Assembly (NCBI RefSeq): GCF_000482745.1
Contig: NZ_AXWQ01000005.1
Coordinates: forward strand, 372,001 to 436,000
Direction of reading: 5' to 3'
DNA: 64,000 nt
Source of the DNA: Oleidesulfovibrio alaskensis DSM 16109
GTDB taxonomy: Bacteria; Desulfobacterota; Desulfovibrionia; Desulfovibrionales; Desulfovibrionaceae
Positions 43,357 to 51,310 of this stretch are shown here, in pieces. The position numbers and the translations under genes were made by a program. Within the stretch, counting starts at the first letter, position 1, and every line of letters begins with the position of its first letter. Below the pieces are notes generated by a model. That model was not told where the DNA came from, searched no databases, and saw only the letters and a list, made by a program, of their open reading frames with translations.

Positions 43357-44008
43357 CGGAACCTCCAGTGTAGCGGTATGAATCATAACGGAGTCCGGCC
43401 GCGGCAGGTAACGGAACCGCGGCCTTATGTGTGTACTATACCAACAACCGCGGTTCTGTATACCCCATAATGCCAGTACGGAAGACCTGCCGCGGCAGCA
43501 CCCCGCAAGAGACACGGCATTACCGCCGCCGGACCGGACACGAACCGGCGGAACAGCACCGGCCCGGAAAGGCCGTCGTCATCACGGTGCATACATATTC
43601 AGGAGAATGCGTGAGCGCAGCCAACGTTTTCCACGCCGCAGCAAAACGCGGCCTGCCCTGCCTGCACAGGAAAACGCATACCCGCACGGGGAAATACACC
43701 AGCAGGGGGACTGCCGGAAAAGGAAAAAGACCACAGACAGATGTCCGGCAGGCAGAAAAAACTGCAAAAACGCGCAGACTCCGGATATCACCGGAGCGCT
43801 GCGCGGCTCTGCGGCCGGAGATGCTCCGGCAAAAACACTATTCCCGACCGGAAACCACTGACACAGGGCACAACAGGCACCTGAAGCCAGAGGTATCGGA
43901 GGCCAGAGGCGCCGGAAGCCGGAGGCATCGGCACCGTCCTCAGCCGCACAGGGCGCAATCGCCGCGGCAGGCCCACTGCACACCGTCAGCGCCGGTCTGT
44001 TTCAGCGC
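43357..44008. other. gene-free region with low-complexity repeats
   Basis: About 650 bases without a convincing gene. Long plus-strand frames exist (near 43430-44010) but encode Arg/His/Pro/Thr-rich sequence of frame-shadow type without a ribosome site. The promoter of the SLOG-like gene lies at the left. A 16-base tandem repeat lies at 43883-43930. Confidence 0.6.
43883..43930. repeat. three tandem 16-base repeats
   Basis: Units GAAGCCAGAGGTATCG, GAGGCCAGAGGCGCCG and GAAGCCGGAGGCATCG run head to tail with an exact 16-base period. Confidence 0.85.
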
Positions 44009-44548
44009 CTAATCGGGACGAACCATAGTGGTGGCACCCTGCGCGCTGGTACCGCGCCCGTCAAACGAGCTGCCGGAAGAACCTTCGGCGCCTTCACCCT
44101 GCTTCATCTGAGCCTCCGCCAGCTGCTGCTGCAACTGCATCAGCTCGTTGCGCTTCATCTCCAGCATTTTCTGCTTCGCCTCATCCGGCATACTTTTCTG
44201 TTCAAGCTCGCGTATCTCCTGCTTCAACTTTTCGATACGCTCTTTCAGCCGGTCAATCAGCTGTTCAAGGGTGGTTTTATCTTCACCTTCACCGCCATCT
44301 GCCTTGGCCGGTGCGGCTGTGAACGTAGTATCCGGTTCGCCGGCGGCCCTGCGCCTTGCCTCGTCGGATATTTCCACCACCACGCCGCCAGCGGAGGCGG
44401 CACCCTGAGCGGCTTCACCGGCTGCGGCACTGCCTGTGCGCAGTGTTCCCACAGCACCGGATTTTTTTCCTGCATCCTCGTCCACAAGATGCAGGTCACG
44501 CTTCAACGCCGACATACCAAGCGGAAAACTGTCAAAACTAATAGCCAT
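44009..44548 (-). CDS. coiled-coil protein with ISDEA motif (FlxA-like)
   Basis: A 179-residue hydrophilic protein: a disordered Ala/Gly-rich N-terminal half, a VVVEISDEARRRA motif near residues 56-68, and a long coiled coil (about 90-150, LIDRLKERIEKLKQEIRELEQ) with a Gly/Ser-rich tail. No signal peptide or membrane helix. It resembles the small FlxA-like family seen near flagellar or motility genes, though function is unknown. The downstream end lies next to a gene-free region; the gene before it encodes a shorter protein of the same plan. Confidence 0.8.
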   Translation of the reverse strand: MAISFDSFPLGMSALKRDLHLVDEDAGKKSGAVGTLRTGSAAAGEAAQGAASAGGVVVEISDEARRRAAGEPDTTFTAAPAKADGGEGEDKTTLEQLIDRLKERIEKLKQEIRELEQKSMPDEAKQKMLEMKRNELMQLQQQLAEAQMKQGEGAEGSSGSSFDGRGTSAQGATTMVRPD

Positions 44549-44619
44549 AACTCACCTCCGTCTGTCCGGCATATCGGCCAGACGGTGAAAAACTATAGGC
44601 CGTCCGTTGTCACGGCCCA

Positions 44620-45099
44620 TCATTTGAGTGAAGCCTGCAGAGCCATCAGCTGTTGCTCCAGAGACTGCACCTGCGCCTGCAGAGGGGCTATCTGCTGCAT
44701 TTTCTGTTCATCCGAAACAGGGCTCGAAGTGATTTCGGCTATGCGGGCCTGAAGCTCTTCAATCTGCTTTTTCAGTTTTTCAATCTGCTCTATCCCGCCG
44801 TTACCGCTGACACTGCCGGAAGATGCTGCTTCCTCACCCTCCTGAGCGGCAGCCCGCGCCTTGATGCTTTCAACGGTTTCGCCTTCTTCTTCCTTTATTC
44901 CCCGTACATGCTTACTGTTTTCCAACGCGGCGGCCTTCTGCTCTTCCAGCAGACGCCAGGCTTCGTCAGAAATAGTCACCCTGTCGCCCTGACCGTAAAA
45001 ACCGGTAATGGAGTCGGCACTGCCGTACTGCCGTTTCGAGACCTGATGCGCAGAACCGGTCTGAAGCACATAGCCGACAGAACTTCCGTCAATCTGCAT
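44620..45099 (-). CDS. coiled-coil protein with ISDEA motif, related to its neighbour
   Basis: A 159-residue protein with the same plan as the next gene: a short N-terminal part with VTISDEAWRLLEE near residues 42-55, an acidic linker and a coiled coil (about 105-155, IEQIEKLKKQIEELQARIAEI). The shared order of ISDEA then coiled coil suggests an old duplication. Start at 45099 has CAGGAGGGTGCC before it. The gap between the two genes is 71 bases, so co-transcription is likely. No signal peptide; function unknown. Confidence 0.8.
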   Translation of the reverse strand: MQIDGSSVGYVLQTGSAHQVSKRQYGSADSITGFYGQGDRVTISDEAWRLLEEQKAAALENSKHVRGIKEEEGETVESIKARAAAQEGEEAASSGSVSGNGGIEQIEKLKKQIEELQARIAEITSSPVSDEQKMQQIAPLQAQVQSLEQQLMALQASLK

Positions 45100-45340
45100 G
45101 GCACCCTCCTGAACACCTTTGCAGGCGGCAAAAATTTCATTGCCGCAATCCGCTGCAAAAAATGTTCTCACACCATGACTCCGTGCAGGAAAACTTTTTA
45201 CTCTTTAAAATGCATGAACTTACAAACTGTACAGTCTGAGAGGAAGGCAGAATCCGGCCGCATGCGCAGCAGAAAGTGCCGTCTGAACGCTCCGCCGCAG
45301 GAGCGGCAACGAAGTGGCAACGGGGTGGCAGAAGAGCATA

Positions 45341-45369
45341 AAAAAACGTCCGGAACCAGCCGGACGTTT
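45341..45369 (-). terminator. terminator after the zinc-ribbon/Tudor-like gene
   Basis: A 10-bp stem AAACGTCCGG / CCGGACGTTT with a 6-base loop, followed on the minus strand by further Ts, about 22 bases past the stop codon. Confidence 0.88.
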
Positions 45370-45390
45370 CAACGCGGCGTACAGCCGTCG

Positions 45391-45927
45391 TCACATGGTG
45401 CAGCGCAAAAGCTTGATGCCCTGCCTGAAAAGAATTTCCACTTTATCAGGCTTTACAAGCTGCTGCACTTTACCCACTCCGAAATTGGGGTGAGAAATAA
45501 TCTGCCCCACTTCGTATGTGCTTTTCATGCTGTAAGGGGTTGCGTCGCGGTCTTCTGAACCGGCAATGGCTTTCAGCCATACTTCAGCGGTCTGCGCTGC
45601 TTCACGGGCGGCACGGGCGGCTGCGCGGGTGTCTGCGGCTTTGCGGGCAGCTTCGGAACGAGAAGCCGAAACGGTGCGTCCGGATGCGCCGGTGGTGGTA
45701 GCAGTTTCCCGTGCGGAACCTGCACGCACTTTTTTCACGGCAGGAGCCTGAGGCCGCGATTTGGGCTGCTTGGGCGGGCGGTATTTATGCTCGCTGCCGC
45801 AGGCCTTACACTGAACCTTCACTACCTCATTGCCTACCATGGCCACTATCACGTGACCGGTAACGTCATTGCATCTGGTGCAGCTGGTGGTAATGTTGTC
45901 ACCAGCCGTCAGTCCGGATGTACTCAT
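45391..45927 (-). CDS. zinc-ribbon protein with basic linker and C-terminal Tudor-like domain
   Basis: A 178-residue protein. The N-terminus has two cysteine pairs (CTRC near residues 16-19 and CKAC near 40-43), a zinc ribbon. A long Ala/Arg/Lys/Ser-rich region (about 50-118) is low-complexity and basic. The C-terminal ~45 residues (YEVGQIISHPNFGVGKVQQLVKPDKVEILF) resemble the Tudor-like RID domain of UvrD/PcrA and CarD that contacts RNA polymerase. So it could link nucleic acid and transcription machinery, but this is inference. Start at 45927 has AGGGGATTCC before it. Between the coiled-coil genes and the Hsp20 genes. Confidence 0.75.
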   Translation of the reverse strand: MSTSGLTAGDNITTSCTRCNDVTGHVIVAMVGNEVVKVQCKACGSEHKYRPPKQPKSRPQAPAVKKVRAGSARETATTTGASGRTVSASRSEAARKAADTRAAARAAREAAQTAEVWLKAIAGSEDRDATPYSMKSTYEVGQIISHPNFGVGKVQQLVKPDKVEILFRQGIKLLRCTM

Positions 45928-45999
45928 GGAATCCCCTTGTGTTTCAGACGGGTAAACACCCGTAGACGAACGAATCATAGTCCGGCTCGGACAGCCGGC

Positions 46000-46029
46000 A
46001 AAAAAGGAGCCACAGGGCGAACCTGTGGC
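46000..46029 (-). terminator. terminator after the Hsp20 pair
   Basis: An 8-bp stem GCCACAGG / CCTGTGGC (46009-46016 with 46022-46029) followed on the minus strand by CTCC and six Ts. It lies about 195 bases past the downstream Hsp20 gene. Confidence 0.75.
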
Positions 46030-46106
46030 AGAACGCCTCTTGGGGCGGACGGGCTTAATACGCCTTTGCTGCCATCATGGCAAGCCTGCCTGTCCCCCCA
46101 AAAGCA

Positions 46107-46146
46107 GACAGAATGGCTTTCGCCTTTGCGCGAAAGCCATTCTGTC
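46107..46146. other. 17-bp perfect hairpin in the Hsp20 3' region
   Basis: A perfect 17-bp inverted repeat (46107-46123 with 46130-46146, loop CTTTGC). It has no T-run on either side, so it is not a simple terminator. It could stabilise the Hsp20 mRNA end, be a processing signal, or be part of a repeat element. Confidence 0.7.
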
Positions 46147-46222
46147 AGGTCGTACTCGTATCGCTTGCGGTGCCACCAGCGGCGGCACCCTTATTGAAAC
46201 GGATTTGGCGACGAAAGGCAAG

Positions 46223-46588
46223 CTATACGGCGCGCACCTCAATACGTCTGGGTCTGGCTGCTTCCGCCTTCGGCAGATGCAGGTTCAGCAGACCGTTTTT
46301 GATGGTCGCCGTTATGCGTTCTCTGTCCACCACATCGGAAATGGTAAAGGTTCTCACAAACTCACAGGCATCGAATTCCGCATGCAGCTTTCTGCCGGCT
46401 TTCTGTACATATGAGCTGCGTCCGGTGACAATCACTTCATTTTCTTCCAGATCAATGCTCAGTCCTTCTCCCGAAACACCGGGCAGTTCCAGCATGATGT
46501 GAAACCCGTCTTCCATTTCAAGAATGTCCGTGGAAGGAATAACTTTGGGCAATGCCTTTTCTTCGTGTTTTACAACTTCAGTGTTCAT
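46223..46588 (-). CDS. small heat-shock protein Hsp20 (second gene)
   Basis: A 121-residue alpha-crystallin-domain protein: ILEMEDGFHIMLELPGVSGEGLSIDLEENEVIVTGRS opens the domain and the later VDRERITATIKNGLLNLHLPKAE gives the conserved GLL motif. It has a short N-terminus and only a short C-terminal extension without an IxI motif. Start has GGAGGTCTTCAC before it. Acts as an ATP-independent holding chaperone, probably with its neighbour. Confidence 0.93.
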   Translation of the reverse strand: MNTEVVKHEEKALPKVIPSTDILEMEDGFHIMLELPGVSGEGLSIDLEENEVIVTGRSSYVQKAGRKLHAEFDACEFVRTFTISDVVDRERITATIKNGLLNLHLPKAEAARPRRIEVRAV

Positions 46589-46601
46589 GTGAAGACCTCC
46601 A

Positions 46602-47009
46602 TCAGGAAATAGCTATTTTTCTGGGTTTGACGGCTTCCGATTTAGGAAGAACAACCCTCAGAATGCCATTTTCGCAGGTTGCCTGCACGGCATCACGGTC
46701 AACAGGTGCATTCAGCGTAATGACACGCTGAAAAGAACCATAGCCCCTTTCCTGCCTGAAGAATTTACCAGCTTCTTTTTCCACTTCACCACGAATTATA
46801 AGATTCTTGTCAGAAATAGTAAGATCAATCTTTTCGGGGTCTACAGCAGGAACAAGAAGATCTACATAATAGTTTTCATCATCTTCAACAATGTTGAGTC
46901 CTGCAGTGGCGTTTCTGATGTATCCGCCTTTGCTGGCTCTTGCAAACTCATCAAAGAGTTTTTCAAAACTTCTCGGCATTTCATAAAGAGAACTGAAATC
47001 AATTACCAT
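46602..47009 (-). CDS. small heat-shock protein Hsp20 (first gene)
   Basis: A 135-residue alpha-crystallin-domain protein. A longer N-terminal arm (FDEFARASKGGYIRN) precedes the domain (GLNIVEDDENYYVDLLVPAVDPEKIDLTISD ... DRDAVQATCENGILRVVLPKSEAVKPRKI) with the conserved GIL. The ATG at 47009 has CAGGAGGTCATTACT before it. It forms a two-gene heat-shock unit with the next gene; the pair may form hetero-oligomers. Confidence 0.94.
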   Translation of the reverse strand: MVIDFSSLYEMPRSFEKLFDEFARASKGGYIRNATAGLNIVEDDENYYVDLLVPAVDPEKIDLTISDKNLIIRGEVEKEAGKFFRQERGYGSFQRVITLNAPVDRDAVQATCENGILRVVLPKSEAVKPRKIAIS

Positions 47010-47042
47010 AGTAATGACCTCCTGATTCATCGTCTTGCGTTC

Positions 47043-47070
47043 AAGATAAAGCAGCTTTATGCGCTGTCAA
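47043..47070 (-). promoter_or_regulatory. promoter of the Hsp20 pair
   Basis: On the minus strand a perfect TTGACA (47065-47070) with TATCTT (47043-47048) at 16-base spacing, about 35 bases before the start. No CIRCE or clear sigma-32 box was seen. Confidence 0.65.
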
Positions 47071-47192
47071 CAGCAGTTAATTTTTTTCTGCGCAAAAAAA
47101 TGCCCTGCCGCAGCGGCGCACCCGCGGGGTTTACAACCACCCCCTCACGGGCTAAACGTGACGCGGGCGGAACACCGCCGGGAGATTTATCT

Positions 47193-48098
47193 ATGCAGAT
47201 TTATGTAGAAACAGGAAACAACGATCAACGCAGCGCCATCAAGACCGAACTCGGCATGCTGGCAGAAGCGGCCACACGGGTTCCGCTGATATTCCCCGTT
47301 GACCAGATTATAGTGCCTCAGGACTTCGACGCCAAAGTTAACGAGCTGGAAAATTCCGATGATTTCCGCTCCACCCCCGGGCTGGAGCCTGTGGCGCGCA
47401 CGGTGCATACCCGCGCCGGATATGTGCTGCTGTTTCACCCCAACCTGTACACGGGCTGGTATGACGAGCAGGTACGGTTCTGCATCTACTGGCATGAATT
47501 CACCAAGCTGGTTAACCGCGGTCGTTTTCCGCTGCTTGTACGCCGGGGCCGCCCTGACAGTTTCGCAAATTATTTCATGAACCTGTACGCACTGTACGGA
47601 GAATACGAGGCAAGCCGCCGTTCATTTGAATTCCGCGATGCACTGGTGCAGCAGGTGTACAAGGCTCCCCTCTCCGCCAAAGCCCGTCAGGATCTGGAAA
47701 ATTCGCTGGACGGTAACATCCGCCTGCTCAACAACCGCGGAGAGTACTACGACTGGATACGCTTTCAGATCTCCGAATACCGCAAGCATAACAACACATC
47801 GATTTTTCTTCAGAATGTGCGGCAAAAAGTTACCCAGCTGTCTTTTTCCCTCATTTATGCCTATGCCACCATGGACCATTATCCGGAATACCGCGTTAAG
47901 GAAGAAGCGCTGAAAGAAGCGCCCATGCTCAACGAAAAAACCCGTGATTTTCTGGAATACTTCCGGTTTGTCTACAACAGAGGATCGGCAGATCTTGTGG
48001 ACGGTATCGGGCTGATGGAAGGGCTGTGGGCCAATTTCGGGTTCCGCTTTACCGATACGGAACGCGGAGGTATGCGCTGCGAAGTACTGGATATTTAA
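47193..48098 (+). CDS. conserved-looking protein of unknown function
   Basis: A 301-residue soluble protein I cannot place in a family. It is rich in aromatic and charged residues, with patches such as FCIYWHEFTKLVNRGRFPLLVRRG and a helical centre with many Tyr/Phe/Arg. The WHEF segment is not a full HExxH zinc motif, and no signal peptide, membrane helix or P-loop is visible. Start at 47193 has GGAGATTTATCT before it. It is followed by its own terminator and divergent from the Hsp20 genes, so it may share stress control with them. Confidence 0.75.
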   Translation: MQIYVETGNNDQRSAIKTELGMLAEAATRVPLIFPVDQIIVPQDFDAKVNELENSDDFRSTPGLEPVARTVHTRAGYVLLFHPNLYTGWYDEQVRFCIYWHEFTKLVNRGRFPLLVRRGRPDSFANYFMNLYALYGEYEASRRSFEFRDALVQQVYKAPLSAKARQDLENSLDGNIRLLNNRGEYYDWIRFQISEYRKHNNTSIFLQNVRQKVTQLSFSLIYAYATMDHYPEYRVKEEALKEAPMLNEKTRDFLEYFRFVYNRGSADLVDGIGLMEGLWANFGFRFTDTERGGMRCEVLDI

Positions 48099-48114
48099 CT
48101 GCCCCCGCAGATTG

Positions 48115-48142
48115 AAAAGGCCGGCCCTGTGCCGGCCTTTTT
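48115..48142 (+). terminator. terminator after the unknown protein gene
   Basis: An 11-bp stem AAAAGGCCGGC / GCCGGCCTTTT with CCTGT loop, ending in six Ts, 17 bases past the stop codon. Confidence 0.93.
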
Positions 48143-48240
48143 AACGTTCTGCGCATTTCTCCGCGCTTTCCCGCCTGAAAAAACACATGATGTAACACCT
48201 GAGTCTTGTCTTTTTATCCGCAATGCGTACCCTGTGACGT

Positions 48241-48801
48241 ATGCCCCTGTATCAGCCCCTCACCCCCAGACTGTTTATGCGCCAATGGCGTGCAGGCGAC
48301 CTGCCCTGCTTTGCCCGTATGAATGCGGACCGCAGGGTGATGCGCTTTTTTCCCGCACCGCTCACACGCCGGCAGAGCGACGCCATGGCAGAACGCTGCA
48401 GCATGCTCATCGACAGTCAGGGCTGGGGGTTCTGGGCGGTGGAAGAGCGCAGCAGCGGCCTGTTTGCCGGTATGGTAGGTCTGCACCGTCCGTCGGGCGA
48501 CCTGCCGTTTGCTCCGTGTGTGGAGGTCGGCTGGCGGCTGGACCCGGACCACTGGGGCAAAGGATATGCAACGGAAGCGGCTGCGGCCGCTCTGGATATC
48601 GCTTTCAATACGCTGGGACTCCATGAAGTGGTCGCCTTCACTGCTGTACTCAACACACCCTCTCAGGCAGTCATGCGACGTCTGGGCATGCGACATGCCA
48701 TGGATTTCGAGCATCCGGCAGTGCCTGCGGACAGCCCGTTACGGGCACACTGCCTGTACCGCACAGACAAAGAAGAGCATCAACGGCGCCACGGGCTCTG
48801 A
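48241..48801 (+). CDS. GNAT acetyltransferase, RimJ/RimL type
   Basis: A 186-residue acetyltransferase with the RimJ/RimL plan: RLFMRQWRAGDLPCFARMNADRRVMRFF at the start, the acetyl-CoA loop in EVGWRLDPDHWGKGYATEAAAAAL, and the terminal NTPSQAVMRRLGM. Target unknown; such enzymes acetylate N-terminal amines of proteins or small molecules. The start has no clear ribosome site, so it is uncertain. Confidence 0.88.
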   Translation: MPLYQPLTPRLFMRQWRAGDLPCFARMNADRRVMRFFPAPLTRRQSDAMAERCSMLIDSQGWGFWAVEERSSGLFAGMVGLHRPSGDLPFAPCVEVGWRLDPDHWGKGYATEAAAAALDIAFNTLGLHEVVAFTAVLNTPSQAVMRRLGMRHAMDFEHPAVPADSPLRAHCLYRTDKEEHQRRHGL

Positions 48802-48905
48802 AACAGGCCGCAACGCCGGATGCGGACAAATATCAGCACTGGATTTATGCAGGCCCCGAAGGTATACATGCAGCTTTGATCCAACACCCAACACACGGCA
48901 CCTAT

Positions 48906-50150
48906 ATGCGCAAATTCATAGTCATTTCCCTGATACTTGTCTGTACGGCAGCCGCCGGCGGCTGGTTTTTCATAAACAAAAAAACAGGGCACGCCGTTGT
49001 GATCACCCGCACGCAGGAACTGCGTCCGGGCACCATACGCGAAGTGCTTGAAGCCACCGGCATCATCAAGCCGGAAGTGGGAGCCATTGTAAAAACAGGC
49101 ACCCGCGCCACAGGACTCATCCGCAAAATGTACGTCCGGGTGGGCGACAGTGTGCAGAAAGGCGACCTCATTGCCGAAATAGATGACAGAGAGCAGCAGG
49201 CTTCATTAAACGAAGCCAGTGCCAATGTGGAAAAAAGCAAAGCGGAACTGCGGCAGATCGAACTTTCGTACCCGCTGCGCATTGACGAAGCCGCAGCCCA
49301 GCTTAAAGCGGCCAAAGCGGAACTGCGCTTTGCCGAACTGACGCTGCAGCGCACCCAGCAGCTGGTCACCCAGCATCTTGAAACCCAGAACAAACTGGAC
49401 GACACCCAGCAGGCTGCCACGGTATCGAGCAACACCGTGCGGGCCCGTGAAGCCACTCTGCGCCGCCTCAGGGCGGAATTTGAGCTGGAGCGCACCAAAG
49501 CCCGCGAAGCGCTGCAGCAGGCTCAGGCCGGGCTGGAGTCCGCCCGCATACGCATGTCGTATACCACCATATACAGTCCCATAAACGGCATTGTCAGCCA
49601 GGTGACTGCACAGGAAGGCGAAACGGTTGTGGCCGGCCTTGAGGTGGCAAACCTCATCACCGTGCTTGACCCCGACAGGCTTGAAATGTGGATATATGTC
49701 GATGAAACCGATGTGGGTAAAGTCAGGCCCGGCATGACGACGGAATTCCGTGTGGACACCTATCCCGATGCGGTGTTCACCGGCACCGTGGACCAGATAT
49801 ATCCGCAGCCGGAAGTACGCGACAACATTGTGTACTATCAGGCGCTGGTCAAACTTGCACCGGAAACATCGCGCAAGCTGCGGCCGGAAATGACCACGCA
49901 GTGCAGTGTCATTGTGCACGAAAAGGACAACGTGCTTGCCCTGCCCAATGCCGCGCTTAAATGGGTAGACGGCAAACAGACGGTGTTTGTACAGCGCGCC
50001 GCGGGCAACGTGGAAAAAGTCTACCCGCAGCTGGGGCTGCGCGGGCTGGACGCCAGTGAAGTCGTAAGCGGGCTGAATGCCGGAGACATGGTGGCCGTGG
50101 ATGTAGATCTGGGCAGCGCCCCTGCCGCAAAACGTGGCGGGGCACACTGA
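48906..50150 (+). CDS. periplasmic adaptor of a MacA-type exporter
   Basis: A 414-residue membrane-fusion adaptor. One N-terminal helix (about 5-25), a lipoyl-like domain split by a coiled coil (about 100-225), and beta-barrel and membrane-proximal domains after it. Family-type blocks include the early IVKTGTRATGLIRKMYVRVGDSVQKGDLIAEIDDREQQ, and RMSYTTIYSPINGIVSQVTAQEGETVVAG. It would bridge the inner-membrane exporter to a TolC-type outer-membrane channel; no tolC-like gene is here. TGA/ATG overlap with the ATPase gene (TGATG). Confidence 0.9.
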   Translation: MRKFIVISLILVCTAAAGGWFFINKKTGHAVVITRTQELRPGTIREVLEATGIIKPEVGAIVKTGTRATGLIRKMYVRVGDSVQKGDLIAEIDDREQQASLNEASANVEKSKAELRQIELSYPLRIDEAAAQLKAAKAELRFAELTLQRTQQLVTQHLETQNKLDDTQQAATVSSNTVRAREATLRRLRAEFELERTKAREALQQAQAGLESARIRMSYTTIYSPINGIVSQVTAQEGETVVAGLEVANLITVLDPDRLEMWIYVDETDVGKVRPGMTTEFRVDTYPDAVFTGTVDQIYPQPEVRDNIVYYQALVKLAPETSRKLRPEMTTQCSVIVHEKDNVLALPNAALKWVDGKQTVFVQRAAGNVEKVYPQLGLRGLDASEVVSGLNAGDMVAVDVDLGSAPAAKRGGAH

Positions 50151-50848
50151 TGAATGAAACCGCAGCCCCGCTCATCAGCACACGCGGACTTTACCGCACG
50201 TTCACACAGGGTGACCTGACCGTGCAGGCCGTGCGACCGCTTGATATGGACATCATGCAGGGCGAATTTGTGGCCCTGCAGGGAGCTTCCGGCTCGGGCA
50301 AATCCACTCTGCTGCATATACTGGGACTGCTCGACAGGCCCACCGGCGGCAGCTATCAGCTGCACGGGCGTGATGTGGCCACCATGACCGATGACGAACT
50401 GAGCGATTACCGCAACAAGCTCACGGGATTCGTCTTCCAGAATTTCTATCTCATTCCTTACTCATCGGCGCTGGACAACGTACTCATGCCGGGACTGTAC
50501 AGCGATATTCCGCTGCGCACGCTGCGCCAGCGTGCGGCGGATCTGCTGCATCAGGTGGGGCTGGGCGACAGGATGGACTTCAAACCTTCCAGCCTGTCGG
50601 GCGGTCAGCAGCAGCGTGTGGCTCTGGCCCGGGCACTGCTGCTCGATCCGGCCCTCATTCTGGCCGATGAACCTACAGGGCAGTTAGATTCCGCCACCAG
50701 CGCCGACATTCTGGACCTGTTCTGCCAGATAAACGCCACCGGCAAAACAATTGTCATGGTAACCCACGACGAAGATACGGCGGCACGAGCCAGACGGCGG
50801 CTTTTTTTCCGCGACGGAGCCATTGAACGTGAGCACGTCATGTCATAA
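50150..50848 (+). CDS. MacB/LolD-type ABC ATPase
   Basis: A 232-residue ABC ATPase with Walker A GASGSGKST, a Q-loop FVFQNFYLIPYSSALDN (MacB/LolD type), signature LSGGQQQR and Walker B LILADEPTGQLD. It lacks a permease domain, so it must pair with separate FtsX-type permeases; those lie about 2.2 kb downstream, beyond the symporter genes. Overlaps the adaptor stop by one base. Confidence 0.92.
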   Translation: MNETAAPLISTRGLYRTFTQGDLTVQAVRPLDMDIMQGEFVALQGASGSGKSTLLHILGLLDRPTGGSYQLHGRDVATMTDDELSDYRNKLTGFVFQNFYLIPYSSALDNVLMPGLYSDIPLRTLRQRAADLLHQVGLGDRMDFKPSSLSGGQQQRVALARALLLDPALILADEPTGQLDSATSADILDLFCQINATGKTIVMVTHDEDTAARARRRLFFRDGAIEREHVMS

Positions 50849-51060
50849 GAGCACAGCCATGCCGCACATTCATGATGCTTATTCCTGCAGAGAATTTTCC
50901 ATTGACAGCAAGAGAGCAATACTGCACTATCCGGCCATGACACAACAGCTATCCGTTTTTTCCTTCAGCTTTTTCAGCTTTTTCTTTTTCGGTCGCACCT
51001 GTGACCGGAAGGTGGATACTGTTGTCTGAGTAACAACCGCAAACAACACAGTGCACCCGA

Positions 51061-51092
51061 AGGTCGCAGGCTTACCGCCCGCGGCCTTTTTT
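51061..51092 (+). terminator. terminator or attenuator before the symporter genes
   Basis: AGGTCGCAGGC with GCCCGCGGCCT forms an 11-bp stem with one mismatch, ending in six Ts, 42 bases before the small accessory protein start. Either it ends transcription from the ABC ATPase, or it is a leader attenuator for the symporter pair. Confidence 0.6.
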
Positions 51093-51133
51093 GTTTCACG
51101 CCCCGGCGGGGCAGACACGGAGGATAAAGACAT

Positions 51134-51310
51134 ATGATGCTGGGACTGGGGTCGCTGGAAGCCGCGCTGGCTTTCTGGCTGAGCATTATGGCGGCATGCG
51201 GCTGCGTAGGCTGGGGCATATGGAACTGGAACGAAAAAGGCTCTTCCGATGCAGGGCACCTGCCCCGCATGGATACCGGCAAAGCCGGAGGGACAGAGAA
51301 TGACAGGTAA
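51134..51310 (+). CDS. symporter small accessory protein
   Basis: A 58-residue protein too short for the usual cut-off. One membrane helix (about residues 7-30, LEAALAFWLSIMAACGCVGWGIWNW) is followed by a polar C-terminus. This type of small helix protein is encoded just before SSS family symporters in many anaerobes, where it is thought to assist the transporter. GGAGGATAAAGACAT precedes the start, and the symporter ATG lies inside its last codons (11-base overlap), so the two are co-translated. Confidence 0.85.
   Translation: MMLGLGSLEAALAFWLSIMAACGCVGWGIWNWNEKGSSDAGHLPRMDTGKAGGTENDR

Noticed and set aside
43431..44012. A 193-codon plus-strand open frame in the repeat region.
   Set aside because: No ribosome site, composition rich in Arg/His/Pro/Thr as in shadow frames, and the repeats run through it out of frame (16-base period).
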